34,943 nt of DNA from Flammeovirgaceae bacterium (GCA_023251155.1 JAHEZH010000053.1:1-34943); one strand, 5' to 3'; positions 7,098 through 15,035 are shown, counted from the stretch's first letter. Numbers and translations: made by a program. The notes: generated by a model not told the origin, from the letters alone.

Positions 7098-8327
7098 ATG
7101 CAACTCCATAATTCGTATTATCAACTTCAAGGACTAGCCATTACCGACATCTGCAATCAATTCGGAACTCCATTATATGTATATGATGCGAATACGATTG
7201 TCGCGCAGCTAAAAACATTGCAGACTACGTTTGCCGAGAGTCATGTAAAGGTGAAATATGCTGCCAAGGCATTAACCAATATCTCTGTACTTAAGCTGTT
7301 GAAGAAAAACGGATCGGGTATCGATGTGGTCTCTGTAAACGAAGCCCGTCTTGCACTGCATGCCGGCTTTGATCCAAAGGATATCATGTTTACCTCCAAT
7401 AGTGTGGGCATCGATGAAATTGCAGAAGCGGTTGATCTTGGCGTGTATATCAACCTGGATAATCTATCCATACTGGAGCAGTTTGGCAAAAAATACGGAA
7501 GCTCCTACCCTTGCTGTGTGCGGCTTAACCCAAGTATCATGGCCGGAGGCAATCTGAAAATATCAACAGGCCATAGCCAGTCCAAGTTTGGTATTCCGGT
7601 AGAGCAGATGGATCAGATCAAAGCATTGGTTACTCACTATAATATAGTGATCAATGGCCTTCATATTCACACCGGCTCAGAAATCAAAGATGTGGATGTG
7701 TTCATGAAAATGGCCGACATTCTTTTTGATCTGGCGGTTGATTTCACGCATGTGAAATTCCTCGACTTTGGGGGTGGTTTTAAAGTGGCTTACAAAAAGG
7801 AAGATGCCGTTACCGATATGCCAAAGCTTGGCCAGCGATTGAATACCGCTTTTGCCGATTTCAATCAGAAGCACAACCGTAATCTTGAATTATGGATCGA
7901 GCCAGGAAAATTTATTGTGAGTGAAGCCGGTTATCTTTTCACGAAAGTGAACATTGTAAAGAAGAACCCGACCATTACTTTCCTTGGCGTGGATTCCGGG
8001 TTGAATCACCTCATACGCCCGATGATGTACGATGCGTATCATGAAATTGTAAATGTATCCAACCCAACAGGCAAAGAACAGACTTATACGGTGGTAGGAA
8101 ATATCTGTGAGACGGATACGCTGGGCGCTGACCGGAGTTTGAATGAAGTGCGCGAAGGGGATATTCTGGCTTTTAAAAATGGTGGTGCCTATGGTTTCTC
8201 TATGGCTTCTACTTACAACTCGCGTTTTCTGCCAGCCGAAGTATTGGTGATTAATGGCGAGGCAAAACTAATTCGCCAGCGCACTACGTTTGAAGACCTG
8301 CTGCACGGGCAAATTGATGTGATCTGA
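7098..8327 (+). CDS. lysA: Diaminopimelate decarboxylase
   Basis: 409 residues from the ATG at 7098. This PLP enzyme performs the last step of lysine synthesis, meso-diaminopimelate to L-lysine plus CO2. Fold type III barrel: FGTPLYVYD at 22-30, PLP lysine in VKYAAKA (Lys57), HIHTGSEI, glycine loop DFGGGF, EPGKFIV and the C-terminal CETDTLGADRSL segment carrying the substrate-binding cysteine. The open frame extends to 6987, but that part is not family sequence and contains the -7 box and the leader hairpin, so the ATG at 7098 is the start. Expression probably depends on the hairpin leader. No other lysine gene is in the window. Confidence 0.93.
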   Translation: MQLHNSYYQLQGLAITDICNQFGTPLYVYDANTIVAQLKTLQTTFAESHVKVKYAAKALTNISVLKLLKKNGSGIDVVSVNEARLALHAGFDPKDIMFTSNSVGIDEIAEAVDLGVYINLDNLSILEQFGKKYGSSYPCCVRLNPSIMAGGNLKISTGHSQSKFGIPVEQMDQIKALVTHYNIVINGLHIHTGSEIKDVDVFMKMADILFDLAVDFTHVKFLDFGGGFKVAYKKEDAVTDMPKLGQRLNTAFADFNQKHNRNLELWIEPGKFIVSEAGYLFTKVNIVKKNPTITFLGVDSGLNHLIRPMMYDAYHEIVNVSNPTGKEQTYTVVGNICETDTLGADRSLNEVREGDILAFKNGGAYGFSMASTYNSRFLPAEVLVINGEAKLIRQRTTFEDLLHGQIDVI

Positions 8328-8339
8328 TTTCATTTCCCG

Positions 8340-8389
8340 CAGCGACCCTGATCCGCCAGGTCCAAGAACAGCAATTGCATCAGTCGCTG
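8340..8389 (+). other. Structured inverted repeat downstream of lysA
   Basis: CAGCGA (8340-8345), bulge CC, CTGAT (8348-8352) pair with ATCAG (8379-8383) and TCGCTG (8384-8389): an 11-bp stem with one 2-nt bulge around a 26-nt loop. It starts 12 nt after the lysA stop and has no T-run, so it is a 3' end structure or decayed terminator rather than a standard one. Confidence 0.4.
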
Positions 8390-8439
8390 TGAATGATGCT
8401 GTCTCTTTCAAAAATAATCCGAAGGTCTTTTTATAAAAG

Positions 8440-8461
8440 AACGAACATTCATTTATATTTG
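8440..8461 (+). promoter_or_regulatory. TetR promoter with overlapping probable operator
   Basis: TATATTTG (8454-8461) is an exact -7 box. Directly upstream, AACGAAC (8440-8446) and ATTCATT (8447-8453) form an imperfect 14-bp palindrome with 5 of 7 pairs matching, like the GAACGAACNTTCNTT operators of TetR-family repressors. A repressor bound here would block RNA polymerase, so autoregulation is likely. The ATG lies only 7 nt after the box, implying a leaderless or nearly leaderless mRNA. Confidence 0.5.
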
Positions 8462-8468
8462 TCTGCTC

Positions 8469-9059
8469 ATGAGAACGAGGGACGAGAACAAAGAAGCGGC
8501 TATCCGGGAAGAGGCCATTAAGATGATTGTGAAAGCAGGCTTCGATGGGCTGAGTATGCAGAAACTGGCGAAAGCAGCAGATGTATCTCCCGCAACGATC
8601 TATATCTATTTCAAAGACAGAGAAGACCTGATCATTCAACTCTGGACCGGCGAAATGGAGAAGATGGCAGCAGCAACACTTGAAGGCTTTGATGCAGCGA
8701 TGTCGTTTGAAGAAGGATTGCGCGTGCAATGGATGAACCGGGCAAACTATTTCATGAACAATCAGCTGAGTATGCACTTCATGGAACAGATCAAGTACTC
8801 GCCTTATGAAAATCTTTCGCGAAAGAAAATGAACCAGACGTTTATCTCCATACAGGGTGAATTTGTTCACAACGCCATCAAGCGAAAAGAGCTGGTGAAA
8901 CTTCCACTGGAGGTGTACTGGTCTGTAGCGTACGCCCCTCTTTATCAACTGGTGAAAATGCACATGACCGGTCGCGGCCTGGCCGGTCGTGATTTTAAAC
9001 TGGATGATAAAATGATGGAACAGACGCTGCAACTTGTTTTAAAAGCACTCAAACCATAA
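8469..9059 (+). CDS. TetR-family transcriptional regulator
   Basis: 196 residues. The N-terminal helix-turn-helix is classic: EEAIKMIVKAGFDGLSMQKLAK, then AADVSPATIYIYFKDREDLI at about residues 38-57. The remaining 140 residues are the variable helical ligand and dimer domain (TetR_C type), so the inducer cannot be named. It is first in a run with a 79-residue protein (gap 19 bp) and an MFS transporter (gap 84 bp), so it probably represses this transporter unit and itself through the operator at 8440-8453. Confidence 0.92.
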   Translation: MRTRDENKEAAIREEAIKMIVKAGFDGLSMQKLAKAADVSPATIYIYFKDREDLIIQLWTGEMEKMAAATLEGFDAAMSFEEGLRVQWMNRANYFMNNQLSMHFMEQIKYSPYENLSRKKMNQTFISIQGEFVHNAIKRKELVKLPLEVYWSVAYAPLYQLVKMHMTGRGLAGRDFKLDDKMMEQTLQLVLKALKP

Positions 9060-9078
9060 CACCATAACCGGTCTCCTT

Positions 9079-9318
9079 ATGCAAACCCAGATTAACACTC
9101 ATACGAACGTCATCATTTTCAAAACCAATATTGAAACAGAGCAAGACCTGCACAAGCTGGCTTCCCTGCTAGGTACCGAGCCCAGCATTCGCAAGTGGAC
9201 CGTAGATCGTGAAGACATTGACCATGTTCTTCGCATTGAATCGGAAGGGGCCGATGAAATGACGATTAAACAAAGCGTGGAATATGCCGGCTTTGTTTGC
9301 GAAGATCTTGATGATTAA
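9079..9318 (+). CDS. Small conserved-type hypothetical protein, HMA-like fold without CxxC
   Basis: 79 residues, acidic. Segments VIIFKTNIETEQDLHKLASLL, RKWTVDREDIDHVLRIE and MTIKQSVEYAGFVCEDLD give a beta-alpha-beta-beta-alpha-beta order like a ferredoxin-like or heavy-metal-associated domain. The usual metal-binding CxxC after strand 1 is absent and the only cysteine is near the C-terminus, so metal binding is unlikely by that route. It sits between a TetR regulator and an MFS exporter and is probably co-transcribed. I recognise the general type from Bacteroidota genomes but not a function. Confidence 0.7.
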   Translation: MQTQINTHTNVIIFKTNIETEQDLHKLASLLGTEPSIRKWTVDREDIDHVLRIESEGADEMTIKQSVEYAGFVCEDLDD

Positions 9319-9402
9319 CTGAATCCTAAACTACTCCCGGCATAGTGACTTGCAGTACCCTGTAAGCTCTGTGCTCTACACTTCTCTCAAACCCATTACT
9401 GC

Positions 9403-10653
9403 ATGGAACAAAAAACATTCTCTCGCTACGAAATATTTGTCGTAGCCATACTTACTATACTTCAGTTTACGCTGATACTGGACTTCATGGTATTATCGCC
9501 CCTGGGTCCTTTTCTGATGCCTGATCTTCACATTACTACGGGACAGTTTAGTCATGTAGTCTCTGCTTATGCATTTAGTGCGTTTGCTTCCGGTATTCTG
9601 GCGGCAGGCTTTGCCGATAAATACGATCGCAAAAAGCTACTCCTTTTTTTTTACATCGGCTTTATTGCCGGAACATTGTTTTGCGGATTGGCCACTTCCT
9701 ACTACTCCCTGCTTGCAGCACGTATTGTAACCGGGCTTTTTGGTGGTGTCATTGGCTCTATTTCCTTCGCGATTATTACCGACCTATTCCGACTGGAAGT
9801 AAGAGGCAAAGTAATGGGCTTTGTGCAGATGGCATTTGCCTCCAGCCAGGTATTGGGATTACCCATCGGACTCTACTTTGCCAATTTGTGGGACTGGCAT
9901 TCTCCCTTTATGATGATCGTACTGGTAAGCATCATTGTAGTGGGGCTGATCATCGTTTATCTCAAACCGATTGACGAGCATCTTAAAGTAAAGTCGGACA
10001 GAAATGCGTTTATGCACCTGGCGAAAACAGCCACTAATGGCATCTACTTCCGAACTTTTATTGCTACCGCATTATTGGCAACAGGGGGATTTATGATGAT
10101 GCCCTTTGGTACGGTATTCGGAGTGAATAATCTTAAAATTTCCAAAGATGATCTGTGGATACTTTATACGGTCACGGGCGTTTTCTCTATGGTGCTTGGA
10201 CCATTGAGCGGAAAGCTTGCTGATTCATGGGGGAAATACAAAGTGTTCCTGCTGGGATCTGTTACGGTGATTTTTATTTCGATTTACTATACTCAACTTG
10301 GCCCTACTCCGCTGTGGATGGTGATGATCATTAACATTGTGATGTTTGCCGGTGTTTCTGCCCGCATGATCTCCTCCTCTGCACTCACCTCAGCAGTCCC
10401 CGCCCTGCAGGATCGCGGAGCTTTCATGAGCATCAATTCATCGTTACAGCAGTTATCGGGTGGCCTGGCAGCTTATGCGGCCGGGTTAATTGTGGTGCAG
10501 GCGCCCTCGGGCAAACTGCAACACTATGATACTATCGGCTATGTCGTATCCGGCACTACGGTCATCACCATGATACTGATCTGGTTTGTGAATGACTATG
10601 TGATGAACAAACCCCAACCTGCTGCACCACCTGTAGCTCATGCGGCAGAGTAA
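9403..10653 (+). CDS. MFS transporter, DHA1/AraJ-like drug or sugar efflux type
   Basis: 416 residues with about 12 hydrophobic helices. The first half carries DFMVLSPLGPFL in helix 1, GFADKYDRKKLLL (the MFS motif A between helices 2 and 3) and ARIVTGLFGGVIGSISFAII (helix 4 with the conserved arginine). The corresponding loop in the second half is GPLSGKLADSWGKYKV. The C-terminal tail is Pro/Ala-rich. The pattern suits proton-driven efflux of small molecules across the inner membrane; the substrate is unknown. Its TetR neighbour suggests an inducible exporter. Confidence 0.85.
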   Translation: MEQKTFSRYEIFVVAILTILQFTLILDFMVLSPLGPFLMPDLHITTGQFSHVVSAYAFSAFASGILAAGFADKYDRKKLLLFFYIGFIAGTLFCGLATSYYSLLAARIVTGLFGGVIGSISFAIITDLFRLEVRGKVMGFVQMAFASSQVLGLPIGLYFANLWDWHSPFMMIVLVSIIVVGLIIVYLKPIDEHLKVKSDRNAFMHLAKTATNGIYFRTFIATALLATGGFMMMPFGTVFGVNNLKISKDDLWILYTVTGVFSMVLGPLSGKLADSWGKYKVFLLGSVTVIFISIYYTQLGPTPLWMVMIINIVMFAGVSARMISSSALTSAVPALQDRGAFMSINSSLQQLSGGLAAYAAGLIVVQAPSGKLQHYDTIGYVVSGTTVITMILIWFVNDYVMNKPQPAAPPVAHAAE

Positions 10654-10668
10654 CGGGGACTTCGTAAT

Positions 10669-10682
10669 TTTACAATTGTAAA
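10669..10682. repeat. 14-bp perfect palindrome before the BaiN-like gene
   Basis: TTTACAATTGTAAA reads the same on both strands and lies 12 nt before the ATG at 10695, in the only gap between the MFS gene and the flavoprotein gene. It could be a regulator site or a chance AT-rich symmetry. Confidence 0.35.
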
Positions 10683-10694
10683 TTAATCCACTTC

Positions 10695-11936
10695 ATGCCA
10701 TCACATCCGCAGCGCTACGACCTTATTGTAATTGGTGGTGGTGCTGCGGGTTTTTTTGGCGCGATCAATGCCGCAGAAAAAAGCAAAGGCCTTCGTGTGT
10801 TACTCCTCGAGAAAACGAACAAGCTTCTTTCCAAAGTAAAAGTGTCAGGGGGAGGGCGTTGCAATGTTACACATCATTGCTTCAGTCCCGCGCTACTATC
10901 ACACCATTATCCGCGCGGACAGCGGCCACTTAAAAATATGTTTCACCAGTTTCAGGCCAGCGATACCATTGCGTGGTTTGAAAATCGTGGGGTAAAACTG
11001 AAAGCAGAAGACGATGGGCGTATGTTTCCTGTTACGGATAGCTCGCAAACGATTATCGATTGCTTTTTGAATGAAGCGGAGCAACTAAAGATTGAAATAC
11101 AAACCAGTTGTGAAGTCACAACGATTGAAAAGACAGCGGATTACTTCGCACTCACGGCCAATGATAAGCGTTATCACGGTGCTGCTCTTTTAATTGCGGC
11201 GGGTGGATATCATAAGAAAGAAGGATACGAATGGCTGGCTGATTTGGGTCATGAGATTGTACGCCCCATTCCTTCTCTATTTACTTTCAATGATTCAGAA
11301 AAAGAATTCACCTCGCTGATGGGTGTGGCTGTGCCAGAAGCAGAGGTGCGCATCGCCGGATCAAAGTTTTCGCAGCGCGGATCATTGCTCATTACTCATT
11401 GGGGGCTGAGCGGCCCTGCCGTAATAAAACTTTCAGCGTGGGCCGCCGAAGAGCTATTCAAACAGAACTATACATTCACGGCATTAGTCAACTGGACGGG
11501 CGTACCAGAAACAGAAGTACGTCACTCGCTGATGAAGCTGAAAACCGATAACAGCAAGAAGCAGATTACTACTTCACCCCTGTTTAATCTGCCAAAAAGA
11601 CTTTGGGAACATTTGTGTGCCAAGGCGGCGATTGAAGAGAAAAAAATCTGGGCGGATGTGCCCAACAAATCCATCAACAAGCTGATTGAATTACTTTTTG
11701 CTTGCCCTTTTCGCATTCGGGGAAAGACCACTTTTAAAGACGAGTTTGTGACTTGCGGGGGTATTTCTCTTGCCGACATTGATCTGAAGACCATGGAAAG
11801 CAAAAAGACCCCCGGGCTTTACTTCGCCGGGGAAGTATTAAACATTGATGGAGAAACAGGTGGATTTAATTTTCAGGCGGCATGGACTACCAGTTATCTG
11901 GCAGCTACTGCTATCAGTGAAAAGCAAACGCCATAA
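10695..11936 (+). CDS. BaiN/HI0933-family NAD(P)/FAD-dependent oxidoreductase
   Basis: 413 residues. N-terminal FAD-binding Rossmann motif DLIVIGGGAAGFFGAINAA at about 9-27 and the family signature KVSGGGRCNVTH near 48-59. DDGRMFPVTDSSQTI and the C-terminal GGISLADIDLKTMESKKTPGLYFAGE, then DGETGGFNFQAAW, are characteristic of the HI0933/YhiN group. Family members are flavoproteins; BaiN reduces bile-acid intermediates in clostridia, but the role of the widespread housekeeping members is not established, so no substrate is claimed. No membrane segment. It is 41 bp after the MFS gene but may have separate control. It converges on the tRNA-Phe gene. Confidence 0.85.
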   Translation: MPSHPQRYDLIVIGGGAAGFFGAINAAEKSKGLRVLLLEKTNKLLSKVKVSGGGRCNVTHHCFSPALLSHHYPRGQRPLKNMFHQFQASDTIAWFENRGVKLKAEDDGRMFPVTDSSQTIIDCFLNEAEQLKIEIQTSCEVTTIEKTADYFALTANDKRYHGAALLIAAGGYHKKEGYEWLADLGHEIVRPIPSLFTFNDSEKEFTSLMGVAVPEAEVRIAGSKFSQRGSLLITHWGLSGPAVIKLSAWAAEELFKQNYTFTALVNWTGVPETEVRHSLMKLKTDNSKKQITTSPLFNLPKRLWEHLCAKAAIEEKKIWADVPNKSINKLIELLFACPFRIRGKTTFKDEFVTCGGISLADIDLKTMESKKTPGLYFAGEVLNIDGETGGFNFQAAWTTSYLAATAISEKQTP

Positions 11937-12020
11937 CTCACTTCATCAGCACAGGCGGGCCAATTTGCAGCATCTCTTCCCTTGGGCCGGGGATCGGCTG
12001 TACTTTACAAACCCGTTAAA

Positions 12021-12050
12021 AACAAAAAACCCCCGAAAATTCGAGGGTTT
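12021..12050 (-). terminator. tRNA-Phe terminator
   Basis: On the minus strand AAACCCTCGA (12050-12041), loop ATTT, TCGGGGGTTT (12036-12027) makes a 10-bp stem with one T-G wobble, followed by TTTGTT. It starts 5 nt past the tRNA end. Confidence 0.85.
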
Positions 12051-12054
12051 GAAG

Positions 12055-12127
12055 TGGTGACAGAGGGAATTGAACCCCCGACACAAGGATTTTCAGTCCT
12101 TTGCTCTACCAACTGAGCTATGTCACC
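12055..12127 (-). tRNA. tRNA-Phe (anticodon GAA)
   Basis: 73 nt on the minus strand. Acceptor stem GGTGACA pairs with TGTCACC, discriminator base A at 12055. D-arm AGCTCAGTTGGTAGAGC, anticodon stem AGGAC/ATCCT with loop CTGAAAA giving GAA, and T-arm GGGGGTTCAATTCCC follow in order. The CCA end is not encoded. It is a single isolated tRNA gene with its own promoter and terminator. Confidence 0.96.
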
Positions 12128-12139
12128 GGTTAAGGGCCA

Positions 12140-12170
12140 CAAAAGTATATAAAAATACCACGGACGCAAA
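12140..12170 (-). promoter_or_regulatory. tRNA-Phe promoter
   Basis: On the minus strand TTTG (12170-12167), 19-nt spacer, TACTTTTG (12147-12140): a full match to the Bacteroidota pattern TTTG-N19-TAnnTTTG. The box ends 12 nt before the tRNA 5' end. It serves as the best internal reference for promoter spacing in this window. Confidence 0.78.
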
Positions 12171-12244
12171 TGTTGGAGACGATTTCGATGCTTTTTTTAG
12201 GTAGAATTGGACCTGAAAACTAACTTCCATCCAAAATCGATTGC

Positions 12245-13564
12245 ATGGCTATTGTTCAACAGGTTGTATTTCTTCTAGTTCTGGTTGCCGCGGGGGTGTT
12301 TGTACGAAAAAGAGTACTTCGCCTGCGTGATAATATTCTTTTGGGTAAAAAAGAAGAACTGACGGGTGATAAGAGTCAGCGCATCAAAAATGTTTTGCTG
12401 GTTGCTTTTGGTCAGCGTAAGATGTTCAAGCGGCCCTTGCCGGCTATCCTCCACCTATTTGTGTATGTTGGTTTTTTAGTAATCAACCTGGAGGTTCTTG
12501 AGTTTGTGATCGATGGGCTGGCCGGAACGCACCGCATTTTTGCTCCTTTTCTGGGAAGCTTTTATGGTGTGCTGATGAATTTCTTTGAGTTTCTGGCAGC
12601 GGCTGTGCTGATCGCTTGTGTTCTTTTTTTACTACGAAGAAATGTTGTCCGCATTCCCCGCTTCTGGTCGGCCGAAATGACCCAATGGCCACGTACCGAT
12701 GCTAACCTGATACTGGTTACTGAAATTATCCTGATGTTCGCCATCTTCTCGATGAATGCAGCCGACCAGGTATTGCAAACCCGTGATCATCATTACGTAG
12801 CGACCGGATCTTTGTTCTTCAGTTCTTTTCTGATTCCGTTGTTTCAAAATCTAAGCACTACTACGCTCATTATTACAGAGCGCTTCGCGTGGTGGTTTCA
12901 CATTATTGGCATTTTGGGTTTTGCTATTTATGTTACTTACTCCAAGCACCTTCATATTTTCCTGGCGTTCTTCAACACGTATGCCGCGAAGCTGGAACCG
13001 AAAGGCCACATCAACAACATGCCGGTAGTAACGCGTGAAGTAAAATCAATGCTTGGGTTAACCGTAGCAGAAACGACACCTGCTGCCGCAGAAGCACCTC
13101 CCGGAAGATTTGGTGCTAAGGACATCAATGATTTATCATCTAACCTGTTATTGTCTGCTTACTCGTGTACGGAGTGCGGAAGATGTACGTCAGAATGCCC
13201 TGCCAACCTAACAGGAAAGAAACTGTCGCCACGCAAAATCATGATGGATGTGCGTGATCGTATGGATGAAGTAGGCCATAGCATTGCTGCCGGTGGCAAA
13301 GGGCTGGATGATGGTAAGACATTACTGAACGACTACATCACCAAAGAAGAGATTAATGCCTGCACCAGCTGCAATGCGTGCGTGGAAGCATGCCCTGTGC
13401 TGATTAATCCATTGGAGATTATACTTGAGCTAAGACGGTATGTTGCTATGGAGGAGTCGGGCTCGCCTGCCCAATGGAATGCGGTGTTCCAGAACATAGA
13501 GACCAACTTTGCTCCATGGAAATTTTCTGCTGCCGATCGGTTCAACTGGTCGAAGGTTTCCTGA
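12245..13564 (+). CDS. Membrane-anchored (Fe-S) protein, HdrC/NarI-like fusion
   Basis: 439 residues. The N-terminal 245 residues hold about five membrane helices (near 5-20, 70-90, 107-131, 156-175 and 216-243) with several histidines, resembling the heme-binding membrane subunit (HdrE/NarI type) of quinone-linked reductases. The C-terminal soluble part has two classic 4Fe-4S motifs: C308, C311, C314, C318 in CTECGRCTSECP, and C373, C376, C379, C383 in CTSCNACVEACP, as in HdrC. An HdrB-like CCG protein follows 47 bp downstream, so the two probably form an electron-transfer complex at the cytoplasmic face of the inner membrane. The electron partners are unknown; methanogen-type heterodisulfide is not expected here. 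Confidence 0.82.
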   Translation: MAIVQQVVFLLVLVAAGVFVRKRVLRLRDNILLGKKEELTGDKSQRIKNVLLVAFGQRKMFKRPLPAILHLFVYVGFLVINLEVLEFVIDGLAGTHRIFAPFLGSFYGVLMNFFEFLAAAVLIACVLFLLRRNVVRIPRFWSAEMTQWPRTDANLILVTEIILMFAIFSMNAADQVLQTRDHHYVATGSLFFSSFLIPLFQNLSTTTLIITERFAWWFHIIGILGFAIYVTYSKHLHIFLAFFNTYAAKLEPKGHINNMPVVTREVKSMLGLTVAETTPAAAEAPPGRFGAKDINDLSSNLLLSAYSCTECGRCTSECPANLTGKKLSPRKIMMDVRDRMDEVGHSIAAGGKGLDDGKTLLNDYITKEEINACTSCNACVEACPVLINPLEIILELRRYVAMEESGSPAQWNAVFQNIETNFAPWKFSAADRFNWSKVS

Positions 13565-13611
13565 CAAGGAAAATCATCGCTAACCAAAATGTGTACTTCT
13601 AATTCAAACTA

Positions 13612-14394
13612 ATGAACATACCAACAATAGCTGAACTCGCTGCCAAAGGCGAAACTCCCGAAGTATTATTCTGGGTGGGCTGTGCCGGATCATACGATGA
13701 CCGCTACAAACGCGTAACGGTTTCATTTGTAAAAATCCTGAATGCCGTAGGAGTAAAGTTTGCCGTATTAGGTACGGAAGAAACCTGCACCGGAGACCCT
13801 GCACGCCGAGCCGGAAATGAATTCCTTTTTCAGATGCAGGCAATGGCCAACATTCAGGTATTGGATGGCTATGGCATCAAGAAAATTGTAACGGCTTGCC
13901 CTCACTGTTTCAACACATTAAAGAATGAATACCCAGAACTGGGTGGCCACTATGAGGTGATTCACCACTCTACCTTTCTGCAGCAACTGATCAATAATGG
14001 TCAGATCAAAATGAAAGAAGGTGGTTCGTTTAAAGGAAGAAAGATTACCTATCATGATTCGTGTTATCTCGGCCGGGCCAATAACATCTATGAAGCGCCA
14101 CGCGAAGTATTGCAGGCACTGGACGCAGACCTGGTAGAGATGAAACGCTGCCGCACAACAGGACTATGCTGTGGTGCCGGTGGTGCGCAGATGTTTAAGG
14201 AGCCGGAAAAAGGGAAACAGGACATTAACGTAGTGCGTGCGGAAGAAGCATTGAATACAGGTGCCACTACTATTGCGGTAGCTTGTCCGTTTTGCATGAC
14301 CATGATGAGTGATGGTGTGAAAAATAAAGAAAAAGAAAATGAAGTAAAGGTGAAAGACCTGGCCGAACTTATTGCCGAAGCACAAGGTTTATAA
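13612..14394 (+). CDS. HdrB-like CCG-domain (cysteine-rich) oxidoreductase subunit
   Basis: 260 residues. Two tandem cysteine-rich (CCG) domains: first, VGCAGSYD (C24), TEETCTGDPARRAGNE (C59) and ACPHCF (C96, C99); second, HDSCYLGR (C151), C180, LCCGAGG (C186, C187) and ACPFCM (C225, C228). The second domain is canonical and the first has a single Cys where HdrB has CC. In HdrB such domains hold noncubane 4Fe-4S clusters where disulfide reduction takes place; LutA and GlpC relatives act in lactate and glycerol-phosphate oxidation. Soluble; presumably bound to the upstream HdrC-like membrane protein. The true substrate is unknown. Confidence 0.85.
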   Translation: MNIPTIAELAAKGETPEVLFWVGCAGSYDDRYKRVTVSFVKILNAVGVKFAVLGTEETCTGDPARRAGNEFLFQMQAMANIQVLDGYGIKKIVTACPHCFNTLKNEYPELGGHYEVIHHSTFLQQLINNGQIKMKEGGSFKGRKITYHDSCYLGRANNIYEAPREVLQALDADLVEMKRCRTTGLCCGAGGAQMFKEPEKGKQDINVVRAEEALNTGATTIAVACPFCMTMMSDGVKNKEKENEVKVKDLAELIAEAQGL

Positions 14395-14398
14395 TAAC

Positions 14399-14466
14399 TA
14401 CGAATTTCAAGTGACGAATTGTGAATTAAAAATCACAGAACTCAATCATCCACTTTGTAATTCGTC
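14399..14466. repeat. Short AATTCGT-type intergenic repeat remnant
   Basis: The 89-bp gap before the 14484 gene contains several ACGAATT/GTGAATT-like words, and GACGAATT (14413-14420) is the inverted copy of AATTCGTC (14459-14466). Such low-complexity words occur as dispersed intergenic sequence in many Bacteroidota genomes. Dispersal here cannot be judged from one window. Confidence 0.3.
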
Positions 14467-14483
14467 TATCTAAAATTGAAATT

Positions 14484-14987
14484 ATGTTTGCCCCCTTTGA
14501 AGAACTAAATGAGAATAGCCGCTTATGGATTTACCAGGCGAGCAGGGCTTTCTCTGAAAATGAGAAAAATAATATTGAAGCGACACTTCATGCCTTCTGC
14601 GAAGACTGGGCGGCACACGGCCATCCTTTGAGGACGAGCTTCAGAGTAGAACATAACCAGTTCATCATTCTTGCTGCGGACGAGTCCTATCATTTGCCCA
14701 GCGGTTGCTCAATCGATAGTTCTGTACACGTAATCAAAGAGATACAACAACATACGCAGATCGATTTCTTTGATCGCACCCAAATTGCCTTCCTGACCGG
14801 AGGTACGGTAACGCTTTTTCCATTAAGCCAACTGAAGAATGAATTTGCCGATGGTGTACTAAATGCCGAAACTCCAGCGTTTAACAACCTGGTGGCCACC
14901 AAGGCAGAATGGTCAAAGGGCTGGCTTGTTCCTGCCCGGACAACATGGATTTCACGTTATTTACCCAAACCTTCGGTAGCTTCCTGA
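14484..14987 (+). CDS. Conserved Bacteroidota protein of unknown function (often mislabelled ABC transporter ATPase)
   Basis: 167 residues, soluble, no signal peptide. I recognise the pattern SRLWIYQASRAFSENE at the start, CEDWAAHGHPLR, the SGCSIDSSVHVIKE core near 73-86, DFFDRTQIAF and the C-terminal LVATKAEWSKGWLVPARTTW as a conserved Bacteroidota family. Databases often name it ABC transporter ATPase, but there is no Walker A, Walker B or ABC signature, so the name is unsupported. The conserved Cys75 and His79 are candidates for a functional site. It lies between the HdrB-like gene and the PorE-like gene, both in the same direction. Confidence 0.75.
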   Translation: MFAPFEELNENSRLWIYQASRAFSENEKNNIEATLHAFCEDWAAHGHPLRTSFRVEHNQFIILAADESYHLPSGCSIDSSVHVIKEIQQHTQIDFFDRTQIAFLTGGTVTLFPLSQLKNEFADGVLNAETPAFNNLVATKAEWSKGWLVPARTTWISRYLPKPSVAS

Positions 14988-15035
14988 TCGTTTCCTTCGA
15001 GTCTTTTTCATATCTTAGAAGCACTTTTTATTTCT

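Noticed and set aside
8268-9032. 254-codon minus-strand open frame opposite tetR
   Set aside because: It is the antisense of a clear TetR gene; the protein has no recognisable domain and is rich in His, Cys and Phe as expected of a shadow frame.
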